Source: Bacillus sp. E(2018) (GTDB taxonomy: Bacteria > Bacillota > Bacilli > Bacillales > Fictibacillaceae). Taken from it: a DNA stretch of 64,000 nucleotides. The position numbers and the translations under genes are program-made. Location of the stretch: the NCBI RefSeq assembly GCF_005503015.1, contig NZ_SCOL01000003.1, positions 1-64,000 of the forward strand, read 5' to 3'. This document shows positions 10,322 through 21,284 of this stretch, in pieces (position 1 is the stretch's first letter; the number at the start of each line of letters is the position of its first letter). The notes below the pieces were generated by a model. It was given only the letters and a program-made list of their open reading frames with translations. It searched no databases and was not told where the DNA came from.

Positions 10322-11362
10322 ATGGCAGAAGCATATAAGCAAGCAGGCGTGAACATCGAAGCAGGATATGAAGCGGTCGATCGTATCAAGAAGCATGCAC
10401 AGAGAACGAAGCGTCCGGAAGTATTAGCGGGTCTTGGTGGATTTGGGGCGATGTTCGATCTATCCGGATTCTCACATAAAGAGCCGGTGCTCATTTCCGG
10501 AACAGACGGAGTAGGTACGAAACTGATGCTTGCGTTCATGGCGGATAAGCATGACACGATCGGTGTAGATGCAGTTGCGATGTGTGTGAACGATATCGTA
10601 GCGCAAGGTGCTGAGCCGCTTTATTTCCTGGACTATATTGCTTGCGGCACGCTTCACCCTGAAAAGATTGAACAGATCGTTAGTGGGATCGCGGATGGCT
10701 GTGAACAAGCGGGATGTGGGCTCATCGGCGGAGAAACGGCTGAGATGCCTGGCATGTACGACAGTGAAGAGTACGATCTTGCGGGGTTCACAGTCGGAAT
10801 CGCAGAAAAATCGAAGCTGATCAACGGCGCTGCTATCTCCGAGAACGATGTATTGATCGGCCTTGCTTCAAACGGTCTTCATTCCAACGGCTTTTCACTC
10901 GTTCGTAAAGTTTTATTAGAAAACGCAGGTCTTGATCTGAACGAACACATTGAAAGCTTATCTAAAACATTAGGTGAAGAGCTGTTAACACCGACTCGCA
11001 TCTATGTAAAACCGTTGCTTGAAGTGTTCAATCAGTTTGATGTGAACGGGGTTGCTCATATTACAGGCGGCGGTTTCATCGAAAACATTCCACGTATGCT
11101 GCCAGAAGGTCTTGCGGCAGAAGTAGATTATGGTTCATGGCCGGTACCTGCAATCTTTGATCTGATCGAAGAAAAAGGAAACCTCACACGTAAAGAGATG
11201 TTCACAACGTTTAACATGGGAATTGGAATGGTGCTCTCGGTTTCAGAAGAAAATATGCTCCCGATCATCCGCCTTTTAGAAGAAACAGGCGAGAAGCCTT
11301 ACATCATCGGTCGCGTGAAGCAAGGTGAAGGCGTGATCTTTGGTGGAGGAAACATCGAATGA
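10322..11362 (+). CDS. purM: AIR synthase
   Basis: Phosphoribosylformylglycinamidine cyclo-ligase closes the imidazole ring, FGAM plus ATP to AIR. The 346-residue protein is of the PurM/PurL fold family, with [12 protein letters not shown] at the N-terminus, GTDGVGTKL, the GGETAEMPG loop and [23 protein letters not shown] precedes the ATG, 14 bases after purF. It overlaps purN by ATGA. Confidence 0.97.
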   Translation: MAEAYKQAGVNIEAGYEAVDRIKKHAQRTKRPEVLAGLGGFGAMFDLSGFSHKEPVLISGTDGVGTKLMLAFMADKHDTIGVDAVAMCVNDIVAQGAEPLYFLDYIACGTLHPEKIEQIVSGIADGCEQAGCGLIGGETAEMPGMYDSEEYDLAGFTVGIAEKSKLINGAAISENDVLIGLASNGLHSNGFSLVRKVLLENAGLDLNEHIESLSKTLGEELLTPTRIYVKPLLEVFNQFDVNGVAHITGGGFIENIPRMLPEGLAAEVDYGSWPVPAIFDLIEEKGNLTRKEMFTTFNMGIGMVLSVSEENMLPIIRLLEETGEKPYIIGRVKQGEGVIFGGGNIE

Positions 11363-11949
11363 GAAAAATAGCTGTATTTGCTTCTGGAAGCGGAAGTAAC
11401 TTTCAAGCCATCGTAGATGCGGTTGAAGCAGGTGAGCTTCAAGCGGATATCGAGCTTTTAGTATGTGATAAACGGGGTGCAAAGGTGATCGATCGTGCGC
11501 GCCACTTTGGAATTCCGACGTACTCGTTCTTACCTAAAACATTTGCATCAAAAGCTGATTTTGAAAAAGAAATCGTTTCTGAACTTCAATCCTATGGAGT
11601 AGAATTTATCGTTCTCGCAGGATATATGAGGCTGGTTGGTGAGGTATTATTAAAAGCGTATGAAGGCTGTATCATCAATATCCATCCTTCATATCTGCCA
11701 GCTTTTCCTGGTAAGAATGCAGTCGGACAAGCACTGAAAGCGAACGTTGCCGAAACAGGTGTAACGGTTCATTATGTAGACAGTGGCATGGATACAGGTC
11801 CGATCATCGAACAAGTTCGCATCCCCGTATTGCCTGGCGATACAGAGCAAACCTTACAGCAGCGCATTCAAAAAGCAGAGCACCAATTGTACCCAGCCAT
11901 CATCAACAAACTATTACAAAAAGACACCGTAGGAGGCATCTTACATTGA
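11359..11949 (+). CDS. purN: GAR transformylase
   Basis: Phosphoribosylglycinamide formyltransferase uses 10-formyl-tetrahydrofolate. The 196-residue protein shows [11 protein letters not shown] at the N-terminus, [13 protein letters not shown] with the catalytic asparagine and histidine, and [16 protein letters not shown] with the catalytic aspartate. It overlaps purM by ATGA and purH by TTGA, typical of coupled translation. Confidence 0.96.
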   Translation: MRKIAVFASGSGSNFQAIVDAVEAGELQADIELLVCDKRGAKVIDRARHFGIPTYSFLPKTFASKADFEKEIVSELQSYGVEFIVLAGYMRLVGEVLLKAYEGCIINIHPSYLPAFPGKNAVGQALKANVAETGVTVHYVDSGMDTGPIIEQVRIPVLPGDTEQTLQQRIQKAEHQLYPAIINKLLQKDTVGGILH

Positions 11950-13484
11950 CGATCAAACGTGCACTCATAAGCGTATCAAATAAAGAAGGATTACTTCATT
12001 TTGCAGAAAAACTAGCTCAACACGGCGTAGAGATCATCTCTACAGGCGGAACAAAAAAGGCGTTACAAGACGCAGGAATTCCTGTTATCGGTATTTCTGA
12101 AGTAACGGGTTTCCCAGAAATCATGGACGGACGTGTTAAAACGCTTCATCCAAAAATCCATGGCGGTTTACTCGCTGTTCGAGATAATGAGACACACCAA
12201 AAAGCGATGCAAGAAAATGAGATCTCTCCGATCGATCTTGTTGTTGTAAACCTTTATCCGTTCAAAGAGACGATCGCAAAAGAAGGAACAACATTCGCTG
12301 ACGCGATCGAGAACATCGACATCGGCGGACCGAGCATGCTTCGTTCGGCAGCAAAAAATCACGCTTACGTAACAGTCGTAGTTGATCCGGCAGACTATGA
12401 GACAGTAGCAGGTGAGCTTGAAGGTGCAGGGGCCGTAAGTGAAGAGACACGACGCAGACTTGCAGCGAAGACGTTCCGTCATACAGCGGCGTATGATGCG
12501 TTAATTGCAGAATACTTAACAGCAGCTGTAGAAGAGGAGCACCCGGAATCTTACACGGTCACATATGAAAAGAAACAGGACCTTCGCTATGGTGAAAACC
12601 CACATCAAAAAGCCGCGTTTTATTCGACGCCACTGAAGAACACGCTCTCTCTAACTGACGCTGAACAGCTTCACGGAAAAGAGCTTTCGTACAACAATAT
12701 CAATGACGCAGATGCAGCACTTTCAATCGTAAAAGAATTCGTTGATCCAGCTGTAGTTGCGGTGAAACACATGAATCCATGTGGCGTTGGAACAGGCGCA
12801 ACGATTTTTGAAGCTTATAATCGTGCATTTGAAGCAGACCCTGTATCGATCTTTGGCGGCATCATCGCTGCTAACACAGAAATAGATGAAGAAACCGCTC
12901 AAAAGCTGAGTGAGATTTTCCTGGAGATCATTATCGCTCCTTCATTTACTGAGAAAGCGTTAGAGATTTTAACGAAAAAGAAAAACATCCGTTTATTAAA
13001 ATTAGATTTTACAGAAGGCAAAGGGATCGCTAAAAAAATCACAACCGTTTCTGGCGGAATGTTAGTTCAAGAGGAAGACGTTTACGGTTTGGATGATGCG
13101 AACGTAACAATTCCTACAAAGCGCCAGCCGACAGAGCAAGAGTGGAAAGATCTAAAGCTTGCTTGGAAAGTGGTAAAACACGTGAAATCTAACGCGATTG
13201 TCTTAGCGAAAGACGAAATGACAGTAGGTGTTGGTGCGGGTCAGATGAACCGCGTTGGCGCAGCAAAGATTGCGATCGAGCAAGCGGGGGAACGTGCACA
13301 AGGTTCTGCTCTTGGATCAGATGCATTCTTCCCAATGGATGACACTGTAGAAGCAGCGGCACGCGCTGGCGTAACAGCGATCATCCAGCCAGGAGGATCG
13401 ATTAAGGATGAAGATTCAATTAAAAAAGCAGACGAGCACGGGATCACGATGGTGTTCACAGGCGTAAGACACTTTAAGCATTAA
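11946..13484 (+). CDS. purH: AICAR transformylase / IMP cyclohydrolase
   Basis: The bifunctional last two steps to IMP. Residues about 1-195 form the MGS-like cyclohydrolase domain ([30 protein letters not shown]). The rest is the transformylase domain with KHMNPCGVG, holding the catalytic Lys-His. Length 512 is standard. The start codon is TTG at 11946, preceded by GTAGGAGGCATC and overlapping the purN stop. A 528-bp gap with two repeat copies follows before purD. Confidence 0.97.
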   Translation: MTIKRALISVSNKEGLLHFAEKLAQHGVEIISTGGTKKALQDAGIPVIGISEVTGFPEIMDGRVKTLHPKIHGGLLAVRDNETHQKAMQENEISPIDLVVVNLYPFKETIAKEGTTFADAIENIDIGGPSMLRSAAKNHAYVTVVVDPADYETVAGELEGAGAVSEETRRRLAAKTFRHTAAYDALIAEYLTAAVEEEHPESYTVTYEKKQDLRYGENPHQKAAFYSTPLKNTLSLTDAEQLHGKELSYNNINDADAALSIVKEFVDPAVVAVKHMNPCGVGTGATIFEAYNRAFEADPVSIFGGIIAANTEIDEETAQKLSEIFLEIIIAPSFTEKALEILTKKKNIRLLKLDFTEGKGIAKKITTVSGGMLVQEEDVYGLDDANVTIPTKRQPTEQEWKDLKLAWKVVKHVKSNAIVLAKDEMTVGVGAGQMNRVGAAKIAIEQAGERAQGSALGSDAFFPMDDTVEAAARAGVTAIIQPGGSIKDEDSIKKADEHGITMVFTGVRHFKH

Positions 13485-13515
13485 TTCTTTACTGAAGGTT
13501 GTATAGCTGAAAGTA

Positions 13516-13644
13516 GTTGATTTCCGCTCCAGGTTGCACGCTTTCCATGGGGCGAACGGTGAGCCTCCTGCCGCTTTGCGCCCTTAGGAGTCTCCACCTG
13601 ACCGCTCGTCCCATAGGAGTCGGCAACCTTCCGCTCCAATCAAC
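13516..13644 (-). repeat. 128-bp palindromic repeat, copy B
   Basis: Bounded by GTTGATT and AATCAAC, reverse orientation relative to A. The inner part differs from A: it has GGTGAGCCTCCTGCCGC and AGGAGTCTCCACCTGA, placing it in a second subfamily with copy D. The outer arms pair as AGGTTGC with GCAACCT. Confidence 0.88.
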
Positions 13645-13824
13645 TTGCATAAGAAGTACAAAAAGAAAAAATCTAAAAGACAATCGCTTAGCCTTTTCTC
13701 AGATGTTTTATTAAGAAGTCTTTTAAATTATTGAATTAGTTCAAAACGTCTTTAGCATCAGTTCGTGACTTACAAACTAAAGTGCCAACAGCCTTTAGTA
13801 TTACCTATAAACTTCACTGATTAG

Positions 13825-13952
13825 GTTGATAGGAGTGCAAGGTGCGAGACTCCTGCGGGACAGGTGGGCGGGTGAGACACTTATACGTGAAACGTACGAA
13901 TGTGGCTCACCGCCTGCCCCGCGGAAAGCGAGCACCTGGAACGGAGATCAAC
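13825..13952 (+). repeat. 128-bp palindromic repeat, copy C
   Basis: Nearly identical to copy A (GAGACTCCTGCGGGACAGG, central TACGTGAAACGTA). Differences include paired changes: the outer stem is AGGT/ACCT where A has AGAT/ATCT. It ends at GATCAAC rather than AATCAAC. Confidence 0.9.
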
Positions 13953-13976
13953 CAACTACTATCAAGGACATCGTGA

Positions 13977-15363
<1,387 letters not shown>

Positions 15364-15427
15364 ATGGCTAACCTCCTATATGGAATGTTGAAGGCTGAGG
15401 GACAATGGTTAATAAAAACCTTGTTCG

Positions 15428-16699
15428 TCAGCCTTCATTAATTGGATTTGGATGAGATGTGGCCGAGTCCGTGTTCGGAGCTGCGGTTTCCATGGGTTTA
15501 GGTGGCTGTATAATAGACAACGGTTTCCACCGCCGCAAGAGCTGCATCCCAATAAAGATGACAAAACCTACTATCACGTACGTTACATAAGGAACAGCAC
15601 TTTGTCCGCCATCTGCGACTTCAAACAATCGTCCTCCGATTGAATTTCCTATCGCTTCTCCTATCCCTGTAAAGACGCTTGCTAATCCAAAGAACATGCC
15701 AAGAAATCGTGCAGCCGCAAGTTGTGAGATCGATGTATCCAACGTAGGCATGATCAACATTTCGCCTGTGATAAAGATGATGCCGGTAAAAACAAAGAAG
15801 AATAAAGTGTTCGCAAAATACAAACTTCCAAGAGCTGATCCGATACAGATTGCCCCTATACCAACAGAAGTGAGGGGATGGATGTTTCGGATAATATTTT
15901 TGGTAATGAGCGTTTGAGTCAATATGACCGTCATGCTGTTGATGGTCCAGATGATGCTTATATCTTTTCCGTTAGATAACACATTTTCAGCTCGAAGCGG
16001 GAGCACGAGTGCAAACTGTACGTAAAGAGCCCAAACAAAGATGGTTGCAATCACAAAAACGAGGAAGGGAATGTTTTTTAACGCTTGTCGATATTCACTC
16101 CACTTTACTTCTCGGCAGTTTTCGTCCCCACAGCCTGCTGGCAAGAAGAACCAGCTGATCACACTTGCTCCTAAATAAATGACAGCAGCTGTGATGAAGA
16201 TTAGTTTTGAGCTTCCTGTAAACAAAGCAAAGACGGTCAATCCAGCAATCGCCATCCCAATGTTGGCAAAGATTCCACGTAATGAAAAAGCAGTTGATCT
16301 CATATCTGCTTGAACGAGAGATGAAATAAATGCTTTGGTGGAAGGTGCATTAAGCCCAAGACCAAGCCCGCTGATCGCAGCAGTTAACAATATGAGTGAA
16401 TAACTTGAAAAATAAGCGAAACCTATCAGCCCGCCAGCCCGTATTAAAGCACCAAGCGCGATGATAAAACGTCTGCCTGTTCGGTCAGCGAATACGCCTC
16501 CGACTACACTTCCTACTTGCATGAAGATCGAGATAACAGCGAGAGTAAACCCAATCTGTGCTGCTGTTAGTCCGGTTTCCACTTTTAACAGGATGGGAAG
16601 GACAGGCAAGACAAGATACGAGCCAAGATGGGTAATAAAGACAACGACCAATAGACTGAATAGTGGTCTGTTGCCTTTTAATAAAGAATGAGTGGGCAT
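15428..16699 (-). CDS. MFS transporter, drug-efflux type
   Basis: A 423-residue protein with about twelve hydrophobic segments, of the major facilitator superfamily. The loop GGVFADRTGRRFI (about residues 66-78) between helices 2 and 3 is the superfamily signature with D and RxGRR. Helix 5 resembles the drug/proton antiporters. The C-terminus is Pro/Thr/Ser-rich and cytoplasmic. AGGAGG lies 7 bases before the ATG. The substrate cannot be read from the sequence. An inverted pair TGAAGGCTGA/TCAGCCTTCA (15389-15437) sits at its 3' end without a T-run. Confidence 0.85.
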   Translation of the reverse strand: MPTHSLLKGNRPLFSLLVVVFITHLGSYLVLPVLPILLKVETGLTAAQIGFTLAVISIFMQVGSVVGGVFADRTGRRFIIALGALIRAGGLIGFAYFSSYSLILLTAAISGLGLGLNAPSTKAFISSLVQADMRSTAFSLRGIFANIGMAIAGLTVFALFTGSSKLIFITAAVIYLGASVISWFFLPAGCGDENCREVKWSEYRQALKNIPFLVFVIATIFVWALYVQFALVLPLRAENVLSNGKDISIIWTINSMTVILTQTLITKNIIRNIHPLTSVGIGAICIGSALGSLYFANTLFFFVFTGIIFITGEMLIMPTLDTSISQLAAARFLGMFFGLASVFTGIGEAIGNSIGGRLFEVADGGQSAVPYVTYVIVGFVIFIGMQLLRRWKPLSIIQPPKPMETAAPNTDSATSHPNPINEG

Positions 16700-16717
16700 A
16701 GTGCTGCCTCCTTCTTA

Positions 16718-16978
16718 TTATGAAGGGTTGAACGGAGAACCTTCTTCCGCGATGTTACCAAGATCCATGTCGTTCATTTCTTTGCTTTTGTGAAGAAGGT
16801 CAGTCACTGGGCAGTAGCGAACGATTCCTTCTGCTACTTTCATCGCACCCATTAAAATCATAAGGATGTATGACTCTTTGTAAGGCTTTCTTGTCAGCTT
16901 TGCTGTATAAACAGAAAGCAGTGTCAGACCTGCAATAATACGAATCATGCTATTAACTAAACCGATATTTTGTCTCAT
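16718..16978 (-). CDS. DUF2892 family membrane protein
   Basis: An 86-residue protein starting MRQNIGLVNSMIRI, with two hydrophobic segments (around residues 8-24 and 34-52). N-terminal NIGxxxxxIRIIAG and a C-terminal RYCPV are typical of the DUF2892 family, also found attached to rhodanese proteins such as YgaP. The reading frame is open further upstream, but the ATG at 16978 is preceded by AAAGGAGTATCACA, which decides the start. It is probably cotranscribed with the MFS gene 18 bases downstream. Confidence 0.82.
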   Translation of the reverse strand: MRQNIGLVNSMIRIIAGLTLLSVYTAKLTRKPYKESYILMILMGAMKVAEGIVRYCPVTDLLHKSKEMNDMDLGNIAEEGSPFNPS

Positions 16979-17070
16979 TGTGATACTCCTTTCAATTTTC
17001 ACCAATTTGTTTGATGAATATGGTATTCTTGAAAAAACGAAATTTTCAGAGAGAAGACAGGTGATCCAAC

Positions 17071-18819
17071 ATGAACCAACACATTGCTTTTTGGACAAAA
17101 GCGCAAATGCGCAAACAAGTGGCCGTCATTCAAGGTGAATTGGCACCGTCGCTTGTCTTAACAAACGCTACTTATTTGAACACAGCTCTAAAAAAATGGG
17201 TAAAAGCAAACATCTGGATCCTTCAAGACCGTATCGTCTATGTAGGCGAAAAGATGCCTGAACATACAAAAGGAACGGAAATCACAGATCTAGAAGGTAA
17301 GTTTGTTGTGCCGGGGTATATTGAACCTCATTGTCATCCGTTTCAACTTTATAATCCCCAGTCGCTCTCGCGATATGCATTGCAGCGTGGAACGTCTGTA
17401 TTTTTAGCCGATAACTTTATGCTGCTTTTTGAAATGAATATTTCGAAAGCGCTTTCTTTTATGGAAGACATGAACGACCTGCCTTCTAATTTCTTTTGGT
17501 GGTGTCGTTATGACGCACAAACTGAGCTCTTAGAAGAAGAGAATTATTTTTCGGAAAAAAGTGTGAGACAGCTGCTTGAGAGCCCCTATGTTCTTCAAGG
17601 TGGTGAATTAACGAGCTGGCCACGCGTTCTGCATGGCGATGATACGCTTTTGCATTGGATGCTGAAGACGAAGAAAGCAGGTAAGAAGATCGAAGGACAT
17701 CTGCCAGGAGCTTCTGAGAAAACATTAACAGCGATGACGCTGCTCGGTGTTGATTGTGATCATGAGGCGATGACAGGTACAGAAGTGATGGACCGATTGA
17801 ATGCCGGGCTACAAGTGTCGCTTCGTTATTCTTCGATTCGTCCAGATCTGCCGAAATTATTGCGTCAGATGAAAGAAGAAGGCATCACGAACTTTGAACG
17901 AATTTTTATGACGACTGATGGTTCCACTCCTGCTTTTTATGAAGAAGGGGTTACAGATAAGATGCTGCAGATCGCGCTGGAAGCAGGGCTTGATCCAGTG
18001 GATGCGTATATGATGGTCTCTTATAACGTGGCTAGATATTATGGTCTAGATCACCTCTTTGGCATGGTTGCTGCAGGAAGAGTCGCACATTTAAATATTT
18101 TAGATGACGTAACAAATCCTCTCCCTGAATCTGTTTTGGCAAAAGGAAAATGGATGAAACGTGACGGGAAAGATGTTAGTGACGATCGTGACTTTCAATT
18201 TGATTGGGAAGGTCATGGCATCAAAAAAAGAGAGATCACATGGGACCTCCAAGATGAAGATTTTCAGTTTTCAGGTCTCGTTGGAATAGAAATGTACAAT
18301 AGTGTCATCACACGGCCATATAATGTATCGATCAATCCTTTTTCTGAAGAGATTAACGGAGAATCAGACGAGTGTTTCTTAATGCTGATCGATAAAGAAG
18401 GAAAGTGGAGAATCAATACAGTCGTAAAGGGTTTTGCGAAAAATCTGTATGGATTTGCGAGCTCGTATTCCAATACGGGAGATCTTTTGATCATCGGAAA
18501 AAGCAAAAAAGATATGGCTGTGGCGTTCGAACGCTTGAAAGAAGTCGGCGGAGGCATCGTTCTCGCGGAGAGAGGCGAGATCGTCGCTGAGATAAAACTT
18601 CCTTTAGCGGGAGGAATGTCGAATCTTAGTATAGAAGAACTAGTGGTAGAAGAGAAAAGATTAACGAATGCACTAAGAGAAAGAGGCTACCAATACGAAG
18701 ATCCGATCTATTCGCTTTTGTTTTTCTCATCCACACACTTGCCATACATCCGCATTACGCAAAGAGGCATTTACGATGTTAAAAAGAAAGGGTTACTCTT
18801 TCCTTCGATTATGCGTTAA
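17071..18819 (+). CDS. yerA: Adenine deaminase-related amidohydrolase YerA
   Basis: A 582-residue metal-dependent hydrolase of the adenine deaminase (Ade) family, which deaminates adenine to hypoxanthine. The metal-binding EPHCHPFQLY occurs near residue 90, GHLPGASEKTL and DCDHEAMTGTEVMDR in the middle, and a C-terminal domain with GGMSN follows. Position between purD and yerB matches yerA of B. subtilis. Because YerA is a diverged paralogue of classic Ade, the exact substrate is inferred. The start is ATG with AGGTGAT ahead. Confidence 0.85.
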   Translation: MNQHIAFWTKAQMRKQVAVIQGELAPSLVLTNATYLNTALKKWVKANIWILQDRIVYVGEKMPEHTKGTEITDLEGKFVVPGYIEPHCHPFQLYNPQSLSRYALQRGTSVFLADNFMLLFEMNISKALSFMEDMNDLPSNFFWWCRYDAQTELLEEENYFSEKSVRQLLESPYVLQGGELTSWPRVLHGDDTLLHWMLKTKKAGKKIEGHLPGASEKTLTAMTLLGVDCDHEAMTGTEVMDRLNAGLQVSLRYSSIRPDLPKLLRQMKEEGITNFERIFMTTDGSTPAFYEEGVTDKMLQIALEAGLDPVDAYMMVSYNVARYYGLDHLFGMVAAGRVAHLNILDDVTNPLPESVLAKGKWMKRDGKDVSDDRDFQFDWEGHGIKKREITWDLQDEDFQFSGLVGIEMYNSVITRPYNVSINPFSEEINGESDECFLMLIDKEGKWRINTVVKGFAKNLYGFASSYSNTGDLLIIGKSKKDMAVAFERLKEVGGGIVLAERGEIVAEIKLPLAGGMSNLSIEELVVEEKRLTNALRERGYQYEDPIYSLLFFSSTHLPYIRITQRGIYDVKKKGLLFPSIMR

Positions 18820-18868
18820 TATAGAAAAGGATTGGGCAAAATAATACGATACAAAGGTAGTGAGCCCA

Positions 18869-19885
18869 ATGAAAAAATGGTATCTCATCTTGATGTCAAT
18901 CATGATGGTATTAACGCTGTCTGCATGTAAAGACGCAAGAGATAAAGTTTTAGAAGACGGTAAAGTAGATAAAGCTGAAGCTACGGATTCAAAAAAAGAG
19001 GAGTTTTCTTCTGTTTATCCACTCACTGGCTTGGGAACGAATGAAGAGGTAGATCATCAAGCGGTTTCGGTCATGGTGAACAACCACCCGAAAGCACGCC
19101 CGCAATCTGGACTTCATAAAGCTGATATCGTATACGAAGTATTAGCTGAGGGAGAACTTACACGCTTTTTGGCTATCTTCCAAAGTGAGATGCCAGAAGT
19201 AGTAGGACCGGTTCGCAGCGCGAGAGATTATTACATCGAGCTTTCACGTGGCTACAATGCGTTATTCGTGGCACACGGGTTCAGTCCAGAAGCGAAAGAG
19301 ATTCTAGATAGCGGAACGATTGATCACCTGAACGGAATGGATTACGATGGAATTCTTTTTAATCGGGCTGATTTCAGAAAAGCGCCTCACAACTCTTACA
19401 TCACCTATGAAAATATTCAAAAAGGGATGGAGAAGATTGGCGCCGAGCAATCAGATCATCTCGATATGCTTGCGTTCTTAACTTCTAAAAGTGCTAAAGC
19501 TATAGAAGGTGCATCTGCAAAAGACATTCAAATCTCTTATGCAGGTGGGGAAACAGTAGGATTCACGTACTCTATTAAGAAGAAAACGTACGCGAGAAGC
19601 AGCAACAATGATCCAACGATAGATCGTGAGACCGAAACACCCATTACGGTTAGCAATGTATTCATTGTTGAAGCGGCACACCGGGTAATCGATGATGCCG
19701 GCAGACGAGAGATCAACTTAACGTCAGGCGGAGATGCGATTCTGATTCAGAATGGTGTCGCACAAAACATTTCGTGGAAAAATGAAGATGGAAGAATCGT
19801 TCCGGACGGTGGAGCGTTCGTTCCAGGAAAGACATGGATTAACATTGTACCGAGTGGAATGACAGATTCGGTTAAGATGCAATAA
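18869..19885 (+). CDS. yerB: DUF3048 lipoprotein YerB
   Basis: About 338 residues, exported and lipid-anchored: a hydrophobic signal ends in the lipobox LSAC (Cys near residue 20). The mature part holds the DUF3048 domains, with MVNNHPKARPQSGLHKADIVYE and EMPEVVGPVRSARDYYIEL. The family's role is not known. The frame opens at a GTG (18860), but the ATG at 18869 has better spacing to AAAGGT. The order yerA-yerB-yerC is as in B. subtilis. Confidence 0.87.
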   Translation: MKKWYLILMSIMMVLTLSACKDARDKVLEDGKVDKAEATDSKKEEFSSVYPLTGLGTNEEVDHQAVSVMVNNHPKARPQSGLHKADIVYEVLAEGELTRFLAIFQSEMPEVVGPVRSARDYYIELSRGYNALFVAHGFSPEAKEILDSGTIDHLNGMDYDGILFNRADFRKAPHNSYITYENIQKGMEKIGAEQSDHLDMLAFLTSKSAKAIEGASAKDIQISYAGGETVGFTYSIKKKTYARSSNNDPTIDRETETPITVSNVFIVEAAHRVIDDAGRREINLTSGGDAILIQNGVAQNISWKNEDGRIVPDGGAFVPGKTWINIVPSGMTDSVKMQ

Positions 19886-19902
19886 AAAGGAGTGCATGTT
19901 TC

Positions 19903-20208
19903 ATGCAAATTGATAAATTACGAGGAAAAGCATTAGATCAGCTTTTTGAATCGGTTTTGTCGCTAAAGGATATGGAAGAATGCTATCGATTCTTTGATGA
20001 CCTTTGTACGATGAACGAGATTCAATCTTTGGCACAGCGACTTGAAGTAGCGCGCATGCTTCGTGAAGGCAAAACCTATCACAAGATCGAGAGCGAAACG
20101 GGAGCGAGCACCGCAACCATCTCACGTGTAAAACGTTGCTTGAATTTTGGAAACGACGCATACGCGATGGTACTCGACCGCGTTCATGAAGAAGAAGAAG
20201 CAAAATAA
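19903..20208 (+). CDS. yerC: TrpR-like YerC/YecD family protein
   Basis: A 101-residue all-helical protein related to the Trp repressor. The helix-turn-helix KTYHKIESETGASTATISRV (about residues 62-81) is clear. The family is a presumed transcription factor; its target is not established. Strong AAAAGGAGTG lies before the ATG, 17 bases after yerB, so the two form an operon. A terminator follows within 10 bases of the stop. Confidence 0.9.
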   Translation: MQIDKLRGKALDQLFESVLSLKDMEECYRFFDDLCTMNEIQSLAQRLEVARMLREGKTYHKIESETGASTATISRVKRCLNFGNDAYAMVLDRVHEEEEAK

Positions 20209-20214
20209 TGAGAC

Positions 20215-20247
20215 GAAAACCTGCCTGAGAGGTGGGTTTTTGTTTTT
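20215..20247 (+). terminator. Terminator after yerC
   Basis: Hairpin AAAACCTGCC-TGAGA-GGTGGGTTTT followed by a T-rich run. It closes the yerA-yerB-yerC group. Confidence 0.85.
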
Positions 20248-20305
20248 TGTGAAGGTAGGGTAGCGGGAGGGAATTTAAGTTTGTCGATAGATATCGAGGA
20301 TTGTA

Positions 20306-20410
20306 GACTCGTGGATAAACTGGAAAAACTTTTGGATTCAACGCTAAAACTCGTGGATTGAGCACTCAAACTTGTGGATTGAGAGCAAAAACTTTAGGAT
20401 TCAGGCTGAG
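20306..20410. repeat. 21-bp tandem array, five units
   Basis: Five units start at 20306, 20327, 20348, 20369 and 20390, exactly 21 bases apart, with the consensus AACTYGTGGATTGAG then a variable tail. Unit 1 starts GACTCGTGGAT and unit 5 AACTTTAGGATTC. The sequence differs from the 20-bp family but the design (conserved core, variable tail, constant period) is the same. Confidence 0.85.
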
Positions 20411-20448
20411 CACAGTATTTTTCCCACTCTGTAAACCTCAAAATGTAA

Positions 20449-20466
20449 GCTTGGCGGCAGCCAAGC
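20449..20466. repeat. Hairpin shared with 643-658
   Basis: Perfect stem GCTTGGC-GGCA-GCCAAGC. Its core TTGGCGGCAGCCAA is the reverse complement of the hairpin core at 643-658. No T-run follows. Confidence 0.65.
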
Positions 20467-20486
20467 ACCCATATATACTTTAAATA

Positions 20487-20527
20487 TTGACAGAAACCAC
20501 ACTACAACTTATATTTGTATGTACAAA
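20487..20527 (+). promoter_or_regulatory. marR promoter with palindromic operator
   Basis: Consensus -35 TTGACA (20487-20492), 17-base spacer, -10 TATATT (20510-20515). The perfect palindrome TTTGTA-TG-TACAAA (20514-20527) overlaps the -10 region and the start point. This is the expected position of an autoregulatory MarR operator. A related TTGTACAA lies at 21011-21018. Confidence 0.72.
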
Positions 20528-20557
20528 CAACATTAAAGGATGTAAAGAGGTGCCATA

Positions 20558-20980
20558 ATGCCAGAAAAGTATCTAGAAAACTGCTTATATTTTACCGTTA
20601 ACAAACTTTCTCGCGTTATTTCAAAAATGGCTGAGGAATCGTTTAGACCAACAGGAATTACGCCTACTCATGGCTTTATGATGATGCTCGTGAACAATAA
20701 ACCAGGCATCTCTCAATCGGAATTGGCGGAAGAACTACACATGACACCAAGTACGATTACGAGATTTGTGGACAAGCTTGTTGTTAAGGGACTTGCAGAG
20801 CGTAAGGTCCAAGGAAAGATGTCGCACATTCATCCGACACAAGCGGGCATTGAGATTCAAACAGATCTCGAAAAAGCATGGAAAGATCTATACCGAATAT
20901 ACTCCGATCTTTTAGGAGAAGAAGAAGGAAAAGCACTCACAAAAGCCACACATCTAGCAGCAGGACAGCTCGAGTCATAA
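20558..20980 (+). CDS. MarR family transcriptional regulator
   Basis: A 140-residue winged-helix protein. The recognition region is ISQSELAEELHMTPSTITRFVDKLVVKGLAERK (about residues 49-81), with wing residues GKMSHIHPTQAG, the usual MarR layout of dimerising helices at both ends. AGAGGTG precedes the ATG. It probably regulates itself and the NAD(P)H oxidoreductase gene downstream through the TTGTACAA-type palindromes. No conserved cysteine typical of OhrR-type thiol sensors is visible in the N-terminal helices apart from Cys9. Confidence 0.88.
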   Translation: MPEKYLENCLYFTVNKLSRVISKMAEESFRPTGITPTHGFMMMLVNNKPGISQSELAEELHMTPSTITRFVDKLVVKGLAERKVQGKMSHIHPTQAGIEIQTDLEKAWKDLYRIYSDLLGEEEGKALTKATHLAAGQLES

Positions 20981-21010
20981 ATGAGCTCTCTTCTTTATCA
21001 TTTAAGTTGT

Positions 21011-21040
21011 TTGTACAAGCAAATGTTAATGTATTTATAT
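21011..21040 (+). promoter_or_regulatory. Possible oxidoreductase promoter and MarR operator
   Basis: TTGTAC (21011-21016) as -35 and TTATAT (21035-21040) as -10 with an 18-base spacer. The -35 lies within the palindrome TTGTACAA (21011-21018). The extended match TGTACAARCAA is shared with the operator at the marR promoter, suggesting common control. Confidence 0.5.
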
Positions 21041-21101
21041 AAGGCTCCCGTTTCTGAAGCATTTGTGGCTTTTAAATCTTTTATTTCTGCCTCATTGCAA
21101 G

Positions 21102-21229
21102 GTGATTGTAACGCAAGGTTGCCGACTCCTACGGGACGAGCGATCAGGTGGAGACTCCTAAAGGCGCGTAGCGGCAGGAGGCTCACCGTACGCCCCGTGG
21201 AAAGCGAGCGACCTGGAGTGGAAATCAAC
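21102..21229 (+). repeat. 128-bp palindromic repeat, copy D
   Basis: Same subfamily as copy B, opposite orientation. It shares the inner GGTGGAGACTCCTAAAGG and GCGGCAGGAGGCTCACC and the 3' part CCCCGTGGAAAGCGAG, and ends at AATCAAC. The left end is degraded (GTGATTG instead of GTTGATT). Confidence 0.85.
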
Positions 21230-21284
21230 TTCTTTCAAAGCTTCAATGCAAACGAAAACAGCCTAATAAAGGAGACTCACACAA

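Larger units (their letters stand above)
20248..20486. other. Intergenic region yerC-marR
   Basis: The gap holds a 21-bp-period array (20306-20410), a hairpin shared with the region near 643 (20449-20466) and the MarR-gene promoter beginning at 20487. I see no gene. Minus-strand open frames here only reflect the 7-codon periodicity of the array. Confidence 0.6.
20981..21284. other. Intergenic region marR-oxidoreductase
   Basis: The ~300 bases hold a likely promoter with operator (21011-21040) and repeat copy D (21102-21229), which would therefore lie in the 5' untranslated region of the oxidoreductase mRNA. The open frame across it reflects the repeat and is not supported as a gene. Confidence 0.6.

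Noticed and set aside
19901-20365. Open reading frame of 154 codons on the minus strand with repeating LNPRVLA-like units
   Set aside because: It is antisense to yerC and its repeats simply mirror the 21-bp array (seven codons). No ribosome binding site is seen.
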